Of a DNA stretch of 64,000 nt, positions 16,666 through 25,271 are shown one piece after another; positions within the stretch are counted from its first letter, which is position 1; each line of letters opens with the position of its first letter. Below the pieces are notes generated by a model, which saw only the letters and a program-made list of their open reading frames with translations, was not told the origin of the DNA and ran no database searches. This stretch comes from CAVPFA01 sp963703655 (GTDB lineage Bacteria > Actinomycetota > Acidimicrobiia > Acidimicrobiales > Bog-793), in assembly GCA_963703655.1 (NCBI GenBank), contig CAVPFA010000003.1, positions 1,612,001 to 1,676,000 of the forward strand, written 5' to 3'. The position numbers and the translations under genes are program-made.

Positions 16666-18045
16666 TCAGTGCTTCCACCTCGTGGCGGCAGCGATCTCGT
16701 CGGGGCTGGCCGTTGCGAACAGCTGGACCTCGGCTCGCCGCACGGCGCCGATCGTCTCGTGGAGCTCGTGACCCAGAGCCTCGGCGAGCACCTCGCTCTT
16801 GTCGTAGTGCTCGAGCGCCTCGGGGAGGCTGGTCGGGAGGCGGCTCGCTCCGAGGCGCGCCAGCTCCTCGTCGCCGAGCGACGCCGGGTCGACGGTGACC
16901 TCAGGCCCTAGGCGAAGCCCCGCCGCGATGCCGGCGAGACCTGCGGCGAGCACCCCACCTGCGACCAGATACGGGCTGGCGCTGGCGTCGAAGCACTTCA
17001 GCTCGCAATTCGCGGCCTCCGCCTCATGGCCCCGCGTGCCGGTCACAAGACGCAGCGCCGCCTCGCGGTTCTCGTGCCCCCAGCACCGGTAGGCGCCCGC
17101 CCAATGCTGAGGGACGAGACGCAGGTAACTCGCCACGCTCGGCGCCCCTATCACGAGCAACGCGGGAAGCTCCTCTAGCACTCCCGCCAAGAAGGCCTCC
17201 GCCTCGGCCGATAGCCCGTAGGGGCCGGCTCCCCCGGTGAACAGGTTGGTGGCCTCCCGCCAGATACTGAGGTGAAGGTGGCAACCGTTCCCGACGGTGC
17301 CCGCGACAACGCTCGGCGCGTAGCTGGTCCGCAGGCCGTGGCCAAAGCCGATGGCTCGGATCGTCTGGCGTGTCAGCACCGAGTCATCGGCGGCCCCGAC
17401 CGGGTCGGAGCGAGCGACCGAGATCTCGTACTGGCCGGCGGCGTACTCGGGGTGGATCTGCTCCACCGTCACCGACTCGCCGGCCAGAGCCTGCAGGATC
17501 TCGCGCAGGTAGCCCGATTGCTCGATGACCCGCGTCATCCCGTACGCAGGCCCCAAGGCGGCGGGCTCGAGCTGCTCACCCTCACCGGCGTCGAGCACCC
17601 ATTCGATCTCGAAGCTCATCGACGCCTCGAGTCCGTGCGATGCGGCGCGCTCTGTCATCCGGGCGGCGAAGCCGCGATGGCACTGCGGATGCGTCTCACC
17701 TGCCTGCGTTCGCCGCCAGACAGGTGCCCAGGCCCAGCCGGGCTGGGCCGCAAGCCTCACGAGCCGGTTCAAGTCGGGGTAGAGCCGGAGGTCGCCAACC
17801 GGTCCGGTGGAGGTGCCGCTTGCGGTGACCGAGTCGTCGAGCAGCATTACGTCGAAGACCGGGGACATGCCGACCCCCGAAGAGACAGCCGACTCGAGCT
17901 TCGCGGTCGGGACGGCCTTCACGCGCGTGATGCCGCTGTTGTCGACGTAGGTCAGCGCGACGGCGTCGACGCCCGCCTCGGACAAGCTTGCGGCCAGCCT
18001 GGCGGCCTGCCTCGCAGGATCCTTCGCCGCCGCTTCGCCGTCCAT
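16666..18045 (-). CDS. Divergent glutamine-synthetase-like protein (third paralog)
   Basis: A 459-residue member of the glutamine synthetase superfamily, more divergent than the other two. Recognisable are SFEIEWVL (metal glutamates), AAGQYEISVA, GNGCHLHLSIW and WGHENREAALRL. Three positions are unusual. QHE is QYE, the late E-x-R reads ELK, and NPYL reads SPYL. It could still be an active ligase with an altered substrate or phosphate site, or a regulatory paralog. ATG 18045 is preceded by AAGGAGG at 7 bp, a strong start. It is convergent with mmsA (31 bp apart) and lies just left of tRNA-Leu, so it is transcribed alone. Confidence 0.87.
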   Translation of the reverse strand: MDGEAAAKDPARQAARLAASLSEAGVDAVALTYVDNSGITRVKAVPTAKLESAVSSGVGMSPVFDVMLLDDSVTASGTSTGPVGDLRLYPDLNRLVRLAAQPGWAWAPVWRRTQAGETHPQCHRGFAARMTERAASHGLEASMSFEIEWVLDAGEGEQLEPAALGPAYGMTRVIEQSGYLREILQALAGESVTVEQIHPEYAAGQYEISVARSDPVGAADDSVLTRQTIRAIGFGHGLRTSYAPSVVAGTVGNGCHLHLSIWREATNLFTGGAGPYGLSAEAEAFLAGVLEELPALLVIGAPSVASYLRLVPQHWAGAYRCWGHENREAALRLVTGTRGHEAEAANCELKCFDASASPYLVAGGVLAAGLAGIAAGLRLGPEVTVDPASLGDEELARLGASRLPTSLPEALEHYDKSEVLAEALGHELHETIGAVRRAEVQLFATASPDEIAAATRWKH

Positions 18046-18078
18046 CGCGACCTCCTTCCGGCGACGTCACACGGTCGG

Positions 18079-18162
<84 letters not shown>

Positions 18163-18328
18163 GGCGCCGCGACGATAGCCGCCGGCGCTCACGTTCAGCC
18201 ACGGCGCGCCCGCCGAGAGGCGGCGGCCTCGACTCGCGCCATCGGCCCAGATCACCTGCCCAGTAGGCTGTCTGCACAGTGACTTCTTTGACGACTGAAG
18301 CCGCCCCGAGTCCCTTCGCGGTGCTCTA

Positions 18329-18982
18329 ATGGGACTGCAGCAGTTCGAGCGCCGCCTCGAGCGTCTCGTCGAAGGCGCGTTCGCCAAGGCGTTCCGAGGC
18401 CAGCTGCAGCCGGTCGAGCTCGGCCGAAGACTCACACGCGAGATGGACCTGCGCCGCGCCGTCGGCATCCACGGCTTCATAGTGCCCAACCAGTTCAACG
18501 TCTTCCTCGCGCCACAGGACTTCGACCGTTTTGCCGCATTCGGCGACTCGCTGCCCCGTGAGCTCGTCGCGGCAGTGCGGGAGCACGCCGGTCGCGAGGG
18601 CTATCAGTTCGTCGGTCCCGTCGGGGTGAACCTGCATCTCGACGGCGACCTCGCCGTCAGCACCTTCGCGATCGAAAGCGAGCTGCTCGAGGGTGACGAC
18701 CGTCCGAGCGACTGGCTCGTGTTCCCTGACGGTCGCCGCGTCGGCATCGGTTCCCAGGTCGTCACGATAGGGCGGCTGCCGGAGTGCGCCGTCGTGCTCG
18801 ACGACCCGAACGTGTCCCGCCGGCACGCCCAGGTGCGCCGCGAAGCCGACGCCGTGTTTGTCGTAGACCTCGGCTCGACCAACGGGACCCGCGTCAACGG
18901 CGTCCCCGTGCGCGAGCACCGCCTCGTTGCAGGCGATGTGATCTCGGTGGGGACGACGGCCCTGAGGTTCGAGCCCTCGTGA
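18329..18982 (+). CDS. fhaA: FhaA-type protein: DUF3662 plus FHA domain
   Basis: A 217-residue protein. Residues 1-115 are the DUF3662 domain typical of actinobacterial FhaA (FERRLERLVEGAFAKAFRGQ, VPNQFNVFLAPQDF). A linker follows, then an FHA domain at about 140-217 with GRLPECAVVLDD, SRRHAQV and LGSTNGTRVNG. FHA domains bind phosphothreonine. In mycobacteria FhaA binds kinase-phosphorylated envelope partners such as MviN and regulates peptidoglycan synthesis. The mycobacterial protein is over twice as long because of a linker, which is minimal here. It heads the fhaA-fhaB-pstP-pbpA-pknB run. ATG 18329 lacks a clear Shine-Dalgarno. Confidence 0.93.
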   Translation: MGLQQFERRLERLVEGAFAKAFRGQLQPVELGRRLTREMDLRRAVGIHGFIVPNQFNVFLAPQDFDRFAAFGDSLPRELVAAVREHAGREGYQFVGPVGVNLHLDGDLAVSTFAIESELLEGDDRPSDWLVFPDGRRVGIGSQVVTIGRLPECAVVLDDPNVSRRHAQVRREADAVFVVDLGSTNGTRVNGVPVREHRLVAGDVISVGTTALRFEPS

Positions 18983-18997
18983 GTTGACGCCGACCTC

Positions 18998-19453
18998 ATG
19001 CCGCATGCCCTCCTCGCCATCTTGCGCTACTTCCTGCTCGCAGCGATCTGGCTGTTCTTCGTCTACGCAGCGCGCATGGTGTGGGTCGAGGTGCGGCGCT
19101 CCCGCGTCGAACAGCCTGCGAAGGCGCCGGCCGCAGCGCCGGTTGCGAGCGACAAGCCGCTCGCGCTGCGCCTGCGGGTCGTCGACCCTCCCCAGAGGCG
19201 CGGGCGGGTCTTCGAGCTGGGCGACGAAGTCACGGTAGGGCGCTCGCCTGGCTGTGCGGTGCCGCTCGACGACGACACGTTTGCCTCCTCGATCCACGCC
19301 CGAGTCTTCAGGCGCAGCGGCGAGCTGTGGCTCGAGGACCTCGGCTCCACGAACGGCACTTGGGTCAACGATGAGCGTCTCGACGACCCGGTCCGCCTTC
19401 GTCGCGGCGACCGGGTGAAGATCGGCAGCACGGTTCTCGAGGTTGCCCGGTGA
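18998..19453 (+). CDS. fhaB: FhaB/FipA-type membrane-anchored FHA protein
   Basis: A 151-residue protein with an N-terminal membrane helix (about residues 5-27), a short Ala/Pro linker and one FHA domain at about 70-151 (GRSPGCAVPLDDD, SSIHARV, DLGSTNGTWVND). In mycobacteria FhaB (FipA) recognises phosphothreonine on cell-division proteins. It begins 15 bp after fhaA, and its stop overlaps the GTG start of pstP by 4 bp (GTGA), so these genes are translationally linked. Confidence 0.93.
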   Translation: MPHALLAILRYFLLAAIWLFFVYAARMVWVEVRRSRVEQPAKAPAAAPVASDKPLALRLRVVDPPQRRGRVFELGDEVTVGRSPGCAVPLDDDTFASSIHARVFRRSGELWLEDLGSTNGTWVNDERLDDPVRLRRGDRVKIGSTVLEVAR

Positions 19454-21012
19454 GCCGCCTGCGGTCAGCAGCCGCGACCGACACTGGCTACCTCCGGGTA
19501 TCCAATCAGGATCTCGCCCTCGCGAGCAGCGACCTGGCGGTGGTCGCCGACGGGATGGGGGGTCACCTCGGCGGCGAGGTCGCCGCCCGAATGGCGGTCG
19601 AGCAGCTGCTCGAGGCCTACCGTGCGGACCCGACCACCGACGGCCTGATCGCGGCCGTCCGTGCCGCCAACGACGCTGTCTACCGTCGCAGCAGGACCGA
19701 ACGCAACCTTCGGGGGATGGGGACGACCCTGACCGCTGCCGCCCTCCTGGGCGACGAGCCCGATGGACAGATGCGGCTCGCGGTGGTGAACGTCGGCGAT
19801 TCTCGGGCCTATCTCGTGGACCGGCGGGCGCGGAAGATCCACCAGCTGACCGAGGACCACAGCGTCGTGGAGGAGATGGTCCGCAACGGCGAGCTGACGC
19901 CCGGCGAGGCCGCCGTCCACCCGCACCGGCACATACTGACGCGAGCGCTCGGGATAGAGCCCACGATCGATCCGGACTGCTGGGAGCTGGACCTCGAGCC
20001 CGGCAGCCGCCTGCTGTTGTGCAGCGACGGGCTCACGAACGAGCTCGGCGAGCAGGAGATCGCCGATGTGCTGCTCGACGAGGCCGACACCGCGAAGGCG
20101 GCGAGCGAGCTCGTGCGCCTTGCGCTGCACCGGGGTGGTACCGACAACGTCACCGTTGTCGTCCTCGACATCCTCGCGGGAGAAGCCTCGAGCCAGCTCG
20201 AGGACGTCGTCATCATCCCGGAGGGAGTGCCGGGCACGATCATCCCCGCGGGCGTTCCCGGCTTGTCGGAGTCCGCAGCGGTTCCCGAGACACCCGAGAT
20301 CACGGAGGCGATCGCCGTGGCGCCCGGGGCTACGCCTGGCGCGGAACCGCTCGCCGGACCCGCCGGCCGGACGAGCCCGGCGGCCTCGGCAACGACGAGC
20401 CCACACGGAACGCCGAGAGTCGCCAAGGGCGGCGGCGAGCCGCCGACCGCCGCTCACACCCGGCCGCTGCTCCTCGTGAGGTCGAAGCGCCCGAAGGTAA
20501 ACCGCGACCGGATCGTCACGGTCCGGGTCGTGCTCTTCATGCTCGTGTTCGTGGCGGTCCTCGGAGGGACCGCGGGCGTGGTGGTCTGGTTCGACAAGGC
20601 GTCGTTCTTCGTCGGGCTCGACCGCGGCCACGTGACGATCTTCCAGGGACGACCCGGCGGCTTGTTGTGGTTCGAGCCCACGATCGTGGAGCGGACATCC
20701 ATCACGCCGTCCGACCTGCTCGCGTCGAATGTCGTCTACCTACGCCAAGGGATGGAGGAGAGTTCCTACCAGGCGGCTCGTGACCTCGTGCGCAGTCTCG
20801 CGCTCGAGCGTGCGCGACTGGCCACGAACGAGTCGGCCACGACGACAACGCCGGCGAGCGTCGTCACGACCACCACGAAGGCGCCGGCAGTCATTCCTCC
20901 GGCGACCGCCTCGACCACTACGACGACTCGGGCCCCGACCACCACCACTGGACCCCCGACCAGCACGACCAGAGCCCCGACCACTACGACCACCACGAAA
21001 CCGAAGAAGTGA
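19450..21012 (+). CDS. pstP: PP2C-type Ser/Thr phosphatase with membrane anchor (PstP)
   Basis: A 520-residue phosphatase. The catalytic PP2C domain occupies about 1-240, with metal motifs VVADGMGGH (30-38), GDSRAYL, LCSDGLTNEL and DNVTVVVLD. A charged Pro/Ala linker follows. A single membrane helix lies near 354-380 and an extracellular domain near 381-460. The extreme C-terminus (about 463-520) is very Thr/Pro-rich. It reverses phosphorylation by the PASTA kinase encoded two genes on. GTG start overlaps the fhaB stop. In most actinobacteria rodA comes next; here pbpA follows 7 bp downstream and no rodA is present. Confidence 0.94.
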   Translation: MSRLRSAAATDTGYLRVSNQDLALASSDLAVVADGMGGHLGGEVAARMAVEQLLEAYRADPTTDGLIAAVRAANDAVYRRSRTERNLRGMGTTLTAAALLGDEPDGQMRLAVVNVGDSRAYLVDRRARKIHQLTEDHSVVEEMVRNGELTPGEAAVHPHRHILTRALGIEPTIDPDCWELDLEPGSRLLLCSDGLTNELGEQEIADVLLDEADTAKAASELVRLALHRGGTDNVTVVVLDILAGEASSQLEDVVIIPEGVPGTIIPAGVPGLSESAAVPETPEITEAIAVAPGATPGAEPLAGPAGRTSPAASATTSPHGTPRVAKGGGEPPTAAHTRPLLLVRSKRPKVNRDRIVTVRVVLFMLVFVAVLGGTAGVVVWFDKASFFVGLDRGHVTIFQGRPGGLLWFEPTIVERTSITPSDLLASNVVYLRQGMEESSYQAARDLVRSLALERARLATNESATTTTPASVVTTTTKAPAVIPPATASTTTTTRAPTTTTGPPTSTTRAPTTTTTTKPKK

Positions 21013-21019
21013 GGACCCG

Positions 21020-22531
21020 ATGACGAGTCGCCGTATTCGCTGGCTCAGTGTCGTGCTCGTGTCCTGTTTCGTGTTGCTGTTCCTGCAGCTGAACAACCTT
21101 CAGGTGCGCGAGGCTTCCGCGCTCAAGCACAACCCCCTCTCGTCGACGCCTGCCGTCGATCCGGACACGCTCCCCCGGGGCGACATCTACACATCCGACC
21201 ACGTAGTGCTCGCCTACTCCAAGGCCACCAACGACGTCGACGGCGAGCTCAGGATCTACCCGTGGAACACCGCCACGCTGTTCGCAGGCGTCACCGGTTA
21301 CCAGTCGGTCGCCGTGGGAAGCTCGACCGGCCTCGAGTCCGAGTACTACCGGTACCTGACCCAGCACACCTCGCCCGCGACGACGCTGGGCCAGCTGCTC
21401 ACCCAGCACGAGACGACCGACGACATCACCCTCACGATGTCGTACGCCCTCCAGAAGGTCGCCGAGTCGGCCCTCGCCGGCCAGACGGGTGCGGTGGTCG
21501 CGATCGCCCCAAGGACGGGGGCCATCCTCGCCATGTACGGCAACCCGACCTTCAATCCGAATCTCTTCGCCGTTCATAGCTACAGCGCCGTAATCCGCAG
21601 CTACAACAAGCTGCTGAACGCGCCGGGCGACCCGCTGATCAACTACGCGACCGGCAGGGCCGAAGCGCCCGGATCGACGTTCAAGGTCGTGGACACCTCC
21701 GCCATCTTCGATCGGGACCCGAAGATCGCCAGCCAGACGTGGCCCACAAAGAATTTCATCGTCCTTCCCGAGACGAACGGCGTGACGCTGCAGAACTTCG
21801 GCGGCGAGGCGTGTCCCACCGTCGGCGACGACCTAGCCGCGATCCTTCTCCAGTCCTGCGACACCGCCTATGCCCTGATCGGCCAGGAGCTCGGTCCGGA
21901 CAAGCTGTACCTGGAAGCTTCGGGCTTCGGTTTCGACAGCGTTCCGCCGATCGACCTGCCCCAAGGCGAGGCGGCGGCCTCGAACTTCCCGCCGCCGCAG
22001 GACTTCGTCCGCGATACGCCGGGGCTTATGAAGTCCGCCATCGGGCAGGAGAACGTGACGGCGACGACGTTGCAGATGGCTCTCGTCGCCGCCGGCATCG
22101 CCGACAACGGCGTCATAATGACGCCGCACCTGCTCGACAAGATCATCGACGACCAGGGCAACCTCGTGACCACTTACCGCCCTCGTCCCTGGCGGCGGGC
22201 GACCTCGGCCAATACGGCGAAGACAGTGCGCCAGCTGATGCTGGGCGTCACAGAGAACCCCCACGGCACGGCCTATGGCCTGTTCCCTTCCAACGAGTTC
22301 CCGCCCGTGGCAGCCAAGACCGGCACCGCACAGATCAACGCGACCGGCTGCGGAACCTACAATTGGCTGATCGCGGACGCACCGGCCGGCCCAGGCCAGA
22401 CACCAACGGTCGCCGTAGCGGCGATCGTACCGATCCCGCCGGGCGGAAACTGCCACAGCGTGACCGGTGCGCAGGTCGCCGGGCCCGTCGTGGCCCAGGT
22501 CATGCAGAAGGCGCTGGCGATGCAGAAATGA
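21020..22531 (+). CDS. pbpA: Class B penicillin-binding protein (PbpA)
   Basis: A 503-residue transpeptidase anchored by one helix at about 8-27, with a dimerisation domain and a C-terminal penicillin-binding domain. SxxK is S219-T-F-K222 (PGSTFK) and KTG is 433-435 (AKTGTAQ). The second motif reads S279-C-D281 where S-x-N is expected (SCN in M. tuberculosis PbpA). It crosslinks peptidoglycan during growth or division. ATG 21020 lies 7 bp after pstP, and its stop overlaps the kinase start (ATGA). Its usual glycosyltransferase partner RodA is absent from this locus. Confidence 0.94.
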   Translation: MTSRRIRWLSVVLVSCFVLLFLQLNNLQVREASALKHNPLSSTPAVDPDTLPRGDIYTSDHVVLAYSKATNDVDGELRIYPWNTATLFAGVTGYQSVAVGSSTGLESEYYRYLTQHTSPATTLGQLLTQHETTDDITLTMSYALQKVAESALAGQTGAVVAIAPRTGAILAMYGNPTFNPNLFAVHSYSAVIRSYNKLLNAPGDPLINYATGRAEAPGSTFKVVDTSAIFDRDPKIASQTWPTKNFIVLPETNGVTLQNFGGEACPTVGDDLAAILLQSCDTAYALIGQELGPDKLYLEASGFGFDSVPPIDLPQGEAAASNFPPPQDFVRDTPGLMKSAIGQENVTATTLQMALVAAGIADNGVIMTPHLLDKIIDDQGNLVTTYRPRPWRRATSANTAKTVRQLMLGVTENPHGTAYGLFPSNEFPPVAAKTGTAQINATGCGTYNWLIADAPAGPGQTPTVAVAAIVPIPPGGNCHSVTGAQVAGPVVAQVMQKALAMQK

Positions 22532-24609
22532 GCAGCACCCTGCCCCCCGACCGTGGTCCGCGCCCCGCCTGGCCGACGAATAGGCTTCCCGCGACCATGT
22601 CCGAGACCCAGCCGCCTGTCTACAACGGCCGCTACGAGCTCAGCCGCCAGATCGCACGGGGTGGGACCGCCCAGGTATATCTTGCCCATGACCTTCTGCT
22701 CGACCGTCCTGTCGCGCTCAAGATGCTCTTCCCAGAGCTGTCCTCGGACCATTCGTTCGTCGAACGCTTCCGCCGCGAGGCCCAAGCCGCTGCGAACCTG
22801 TCACACCCGAACATCGTCCCCGTGTTCGACTGGGGCGAGGCGGACCGGACCTACTACATCGTCATGGAGTACGTCGACGGCGAGCCCCTGTCGGCGATCA
22901 TCCGGACTCAGGCACCGCTGTCGCCGACCCGGGCGGCCGCGATCGCGGCGGACATCGCGAAGGCGCTCAGCTACGCGCACCGACACGGTGTCGTGCACCG
23001 CGACGTCAAGCCCGGCAACGTCCTCATCACCACCGACGGCCAGGTGAAGGTCGCCGACTTCGGCATCGCCCGGGCGATCGGCGCGAGTGAGAGCGTCACC
23101 CAGACCGGCCTGGTGATGGGCACGGCGACCTATTTCTCGCCTGAGCAGGCGCAGGGCCTCGGCGTGGACGGACGGAGCGACGTCTACGCCCTCGGAGTGG
23201 TGCTCTACGAGATGGTCACCGGCCGCCCGCCGTTCACCGCCGACACGCCGGTGGCGATCGCCTACAAGCACGTGTCGGAGACAGCGGCCCTGCCGAGCGA
23301 GATCGAGCCGCGGGTGCCGCGCGACCTCGAGGCGATCATCATGCAGGCGATGGCCAAGCAGCCGCAGGCACGCTATGGGACGGCGCAAGACTTCCACGAC
23401 GACCTCGAGCGGTTCATGCGCGGTCAGCCGGTGTTCGCGCCGCTGCCCCAGGCGATCGATCCCGGGTCGCAGACGCGCCCGATCCCAAGGGACACGACGT
23501 TGATGCTGCCGCAGTCCGGGCCGGCGGTCGCTCCCACCAAGGTCCAAGAGCAGGTCCCGCACACCCGCGCCGACGGCGGCCAGCCGGAGCTTCCGAGCCG
23601 ACGCTTCGTGCCCTGGGTTCTCGCCGCCGTCGTGCTCGCCGCGGCGCTCGGGGCGATCGTCTACTTCGGGGGGCGTTCCCTCGGGTACTTCGGCGGCGCG
23701 GCGTCATTCCATCCGAGCGACGTGGTCAACAAGCCCTACCACACGGCCGAGTCAGAGCTGAAGGCCGAGGGGTTGGTGCCGGTGGTGAAATTCCAGCTGG
23801 GGACTATCGACAACAAGGACCTGGTCCTCACCCAGGACCCCCTTGCGAGCTCGCTTGTCAAAAAGGGCGACTCCGTGAACCTGTTGGTGTCGAGCGGTCC
23901 GAAGCCGCCCAAGCTGATCTTCCTCCCGTACGTGGTCGGCGACAGCTACCTGGCGGCTCAAGCGCAGCTCACAGCGATCGGGTTCCATGTCGACCAGGTC
24001 GCCAAGGCTCCGGTCAATGCGGCGCTCGACGGACAGGTTCTCGGGCAGAGTCCGGTCTCGAACAAGTCCTACGACTACGGCACGATCGTGACCCTCACGG
24101 TCGCCCGTGGCATCCAGAGCGTGAAGATCCCGTCGAAGAACGTCGTCGGCCAATCGATCAGCTCGGCGCGCAATGCGCTCACGGCAGCGGGCTTCAACGT
24201 CGCTCTGGGCACGAACCAGTTCTCGAACTCGGTGCCCGCCGGCGACGTGATCACCACCGTTCCCGCGCCTGGCACGCCGGCGGGGGTCGGCTCGACGGTC
24301 AGCCTCATCGTTTCCGAGGGCCCGGGCGTGATGGTCCCGGACGTGGTTCACGACACCGAGGCCGTTGCGATCCAAACCCTGCTGGCCGCCAATCTCAAGC
24401 CTGCTTTTGTCTTCGTGTCGACGCCCGGCTATCTGCCGGGTTACGTCACGGCCCAGTCTCCCCCAGCTGCGACGCAGGTATCGCCCGGCACCAAGGTCAC
24501 GATCTACGTCGAGCAGAGCCCCGCCACGACGACTACAACGTCCACGTCGACGACCAGCACTACGTCCACGACTAGCACGACGACGACGACGACGCTCCCA
24601 TTCCCGTAG
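22528..24609 (+). CDS. pknB: PASTA-domain Ser/Thr protein kinase (PknB)
   Basis: A 693-residue transmembrane kinase. The N-terminal Hanks-type domain (about 35-300) has the P-loop IARGGTAQVY, K65 (VALKML), HRDVKPGN with D159, DFG at 177-179, and GTATYFSPEQ after the activation loop. A membrane helix spans about 360-380. Four PASTA repeats fill about 395-667 and would bind muropeptides outside the cell. A Thr/Ser tail ends the protein. It should phosphorylate FHA ligands and envelope enzymes and be opposed by PstP. ATG 22528 overlaps the pbpA stop (ATGA); ATG 22597 is a possible internal start. No pknA is present. Confidence 0.95.
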   Translation: MSSTLPPDRGPRPAWPTNRLPATMSETQPPVYNGRYELSRQIARGGTAQVYLAHDLLLDRPVALKMLFPELSSDHSFVERFRREAQAAANLSHPNIVPVFDWGEADRTYYIVMEYVDGEPLSAIIRTQAPLSPTRAAAIAADIAKALSYAHRHGVVHRDVKPGNVLITTDGQVKVADFGIARAIGASESVTQTGLVMGTATYFSPEQAQGLGVDGRSDVYALGVVLYEMVTGRPPFTADTPVAIAYKHVSETAALPSEIEPRVPRDLEAIIMQAMAKQPQARYGTAQDFHDDLERFMRGQPVFAPLPQAIDPGSQTRPIPRDTTLMLPQSGPAVAPTKVQEQVPHTRADGGQPELPSRRFVPWVLAAVVLAAALGAIVYFGGRSLGYFGGAASFHPSDVVNKPYHTAESELKAEGLVPVVKFQLGTIDNKDLVLTQDPLASSLVKKGDSVNLLVSSGPKPPKLIFLPYVVGDSYLAAQAQLTAIGFHVDQVAKAPVNAALDGQVLGQSPVSNKSYDYGTIVTLTVARGIQSVKIPSKNVVGQSISSARNALTAAGFNVALGTNQFSNSVPAGDVITTVPAPGTPAGVGSTVSLIVSEGPGVMVPDVVHDTEAVAIQTLLAANLKPAFVFVSTPGYLPGYVTAQSPPAATQVSPGTKVTIYVEQSPATTTTTSTSTTSTTSTTSTTTTTTLPFP
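24526..24594 (+). repeat. Trinucleotide-like tract encoding the Thr/Ser tail of PknB
   Basis: A 69-bp run of ACG/ACC/TCG/AGC-type triplets, close to a microsatellite, encodes about 23 Thr and Ser residues at the extracellular end of PknB. The phosphatase gene ends in a similar but proline-interrupted tract (about 20836-21000). Confidence 0.75.
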
Positions 24610-24617
24610 CCGGCGGG

Positions 24618-25217
24618 TCAGCTCACGCCGGCGGCGGCCGCCCCGGCCAGCCTGAGGAAATTCCCGAGCAGGGCGTGACCGGCCTCGCCGGTGAGAATCG
24701 ACTCGGGATGGAACTGGACGCCCTCGATCGGCAGACTCCGGTGGCGCAGCCCCATCACGACGCCGTCGGCGGTCCACGCCGTCACCTCGAGGCAGTCCGG
24801 AATCGAGCCGGGGTCGACCATCAGCGAGTGGTACCTGGTCGCTTCGAACACCTCGGGAAGGTCCGCGAAGACCCCGCGCCCGTCGTGATGGATCGGCGAC
24901 GCCTTTCCGTGCACGATCTCGGGCGCTCGCACGATCGACCCGCCGAAGACCTCGCCGATGCACTGGTGCCCCAGGCAGACGCCAAGGACAGGGAGCCCTT
25001 CGCCCCCAAGCTCGGAGATCGCGGCCGAGCTCACGCCCGCGTCCTCGGGCCGGCCCGGGCCCGGCGACACGAGCAGCGCCGCGGCCCCGAGCGCCCGGAT
25101 GCCGGCGACGTCCACGACATCGTTGCGGACCACGACGGGCTCGGCTCCCAGCTCGCCGAGGTACTGAACGAGGTTGTATACGAAACTGTCGTAGTTGTCG
25201 ACGATCGCCACTCTCAT
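24618..25217 (-). CDS. pabA: Glutamine amidotransferase of anthranilate/aminodeoxychorismate synthase (TrpG/PabA)
   Basis: A 199-residue class I amidotransferase. It has IVDNYDSFVYNLVQYLGELG at the N-terminus, the nucleophile C81 in GVCLGHQ and the H170/E172 pair in VQFHPES. The subunit supplies ammonia from glutamine to chorismate for tryptophan or folate. A trpG/pabA gene sits at this same place beside pknB and crgA in many actinobacteria. Which pathway it serves cannot be decided here because its partner synthase is not in the window. ATG 25217 (MRVAIVDN) is preferred; GTG 25223 would add two residues. It is convergent with pknB (8 bp) and divergent from crgA. Confidence 0.92.
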   Translation of the reverse strand: MRVAIVDNYDSFVYNLVQYLGELGAEPVVVRNDVVDVAGIRALGAAALLVSPGPGRPEDAGVSSAAISELGGEGLPVLGVCLGHQCIGEVFGGSIVRAPEIVHGKASPIHHDGRGVFADLPEVFEATRYHSLMVDPGSIPDCLEVTAWTADGVVMGLRHRSLPIEGVQFHPESILTGEAGHALLGNFLRLAGAAAAGVS

Positions 25218-25271
25218 GCTCACAGACGCCGAGGCTATAGGCCGGGCGAATCGTGAGTATCCTCAGGGGTC

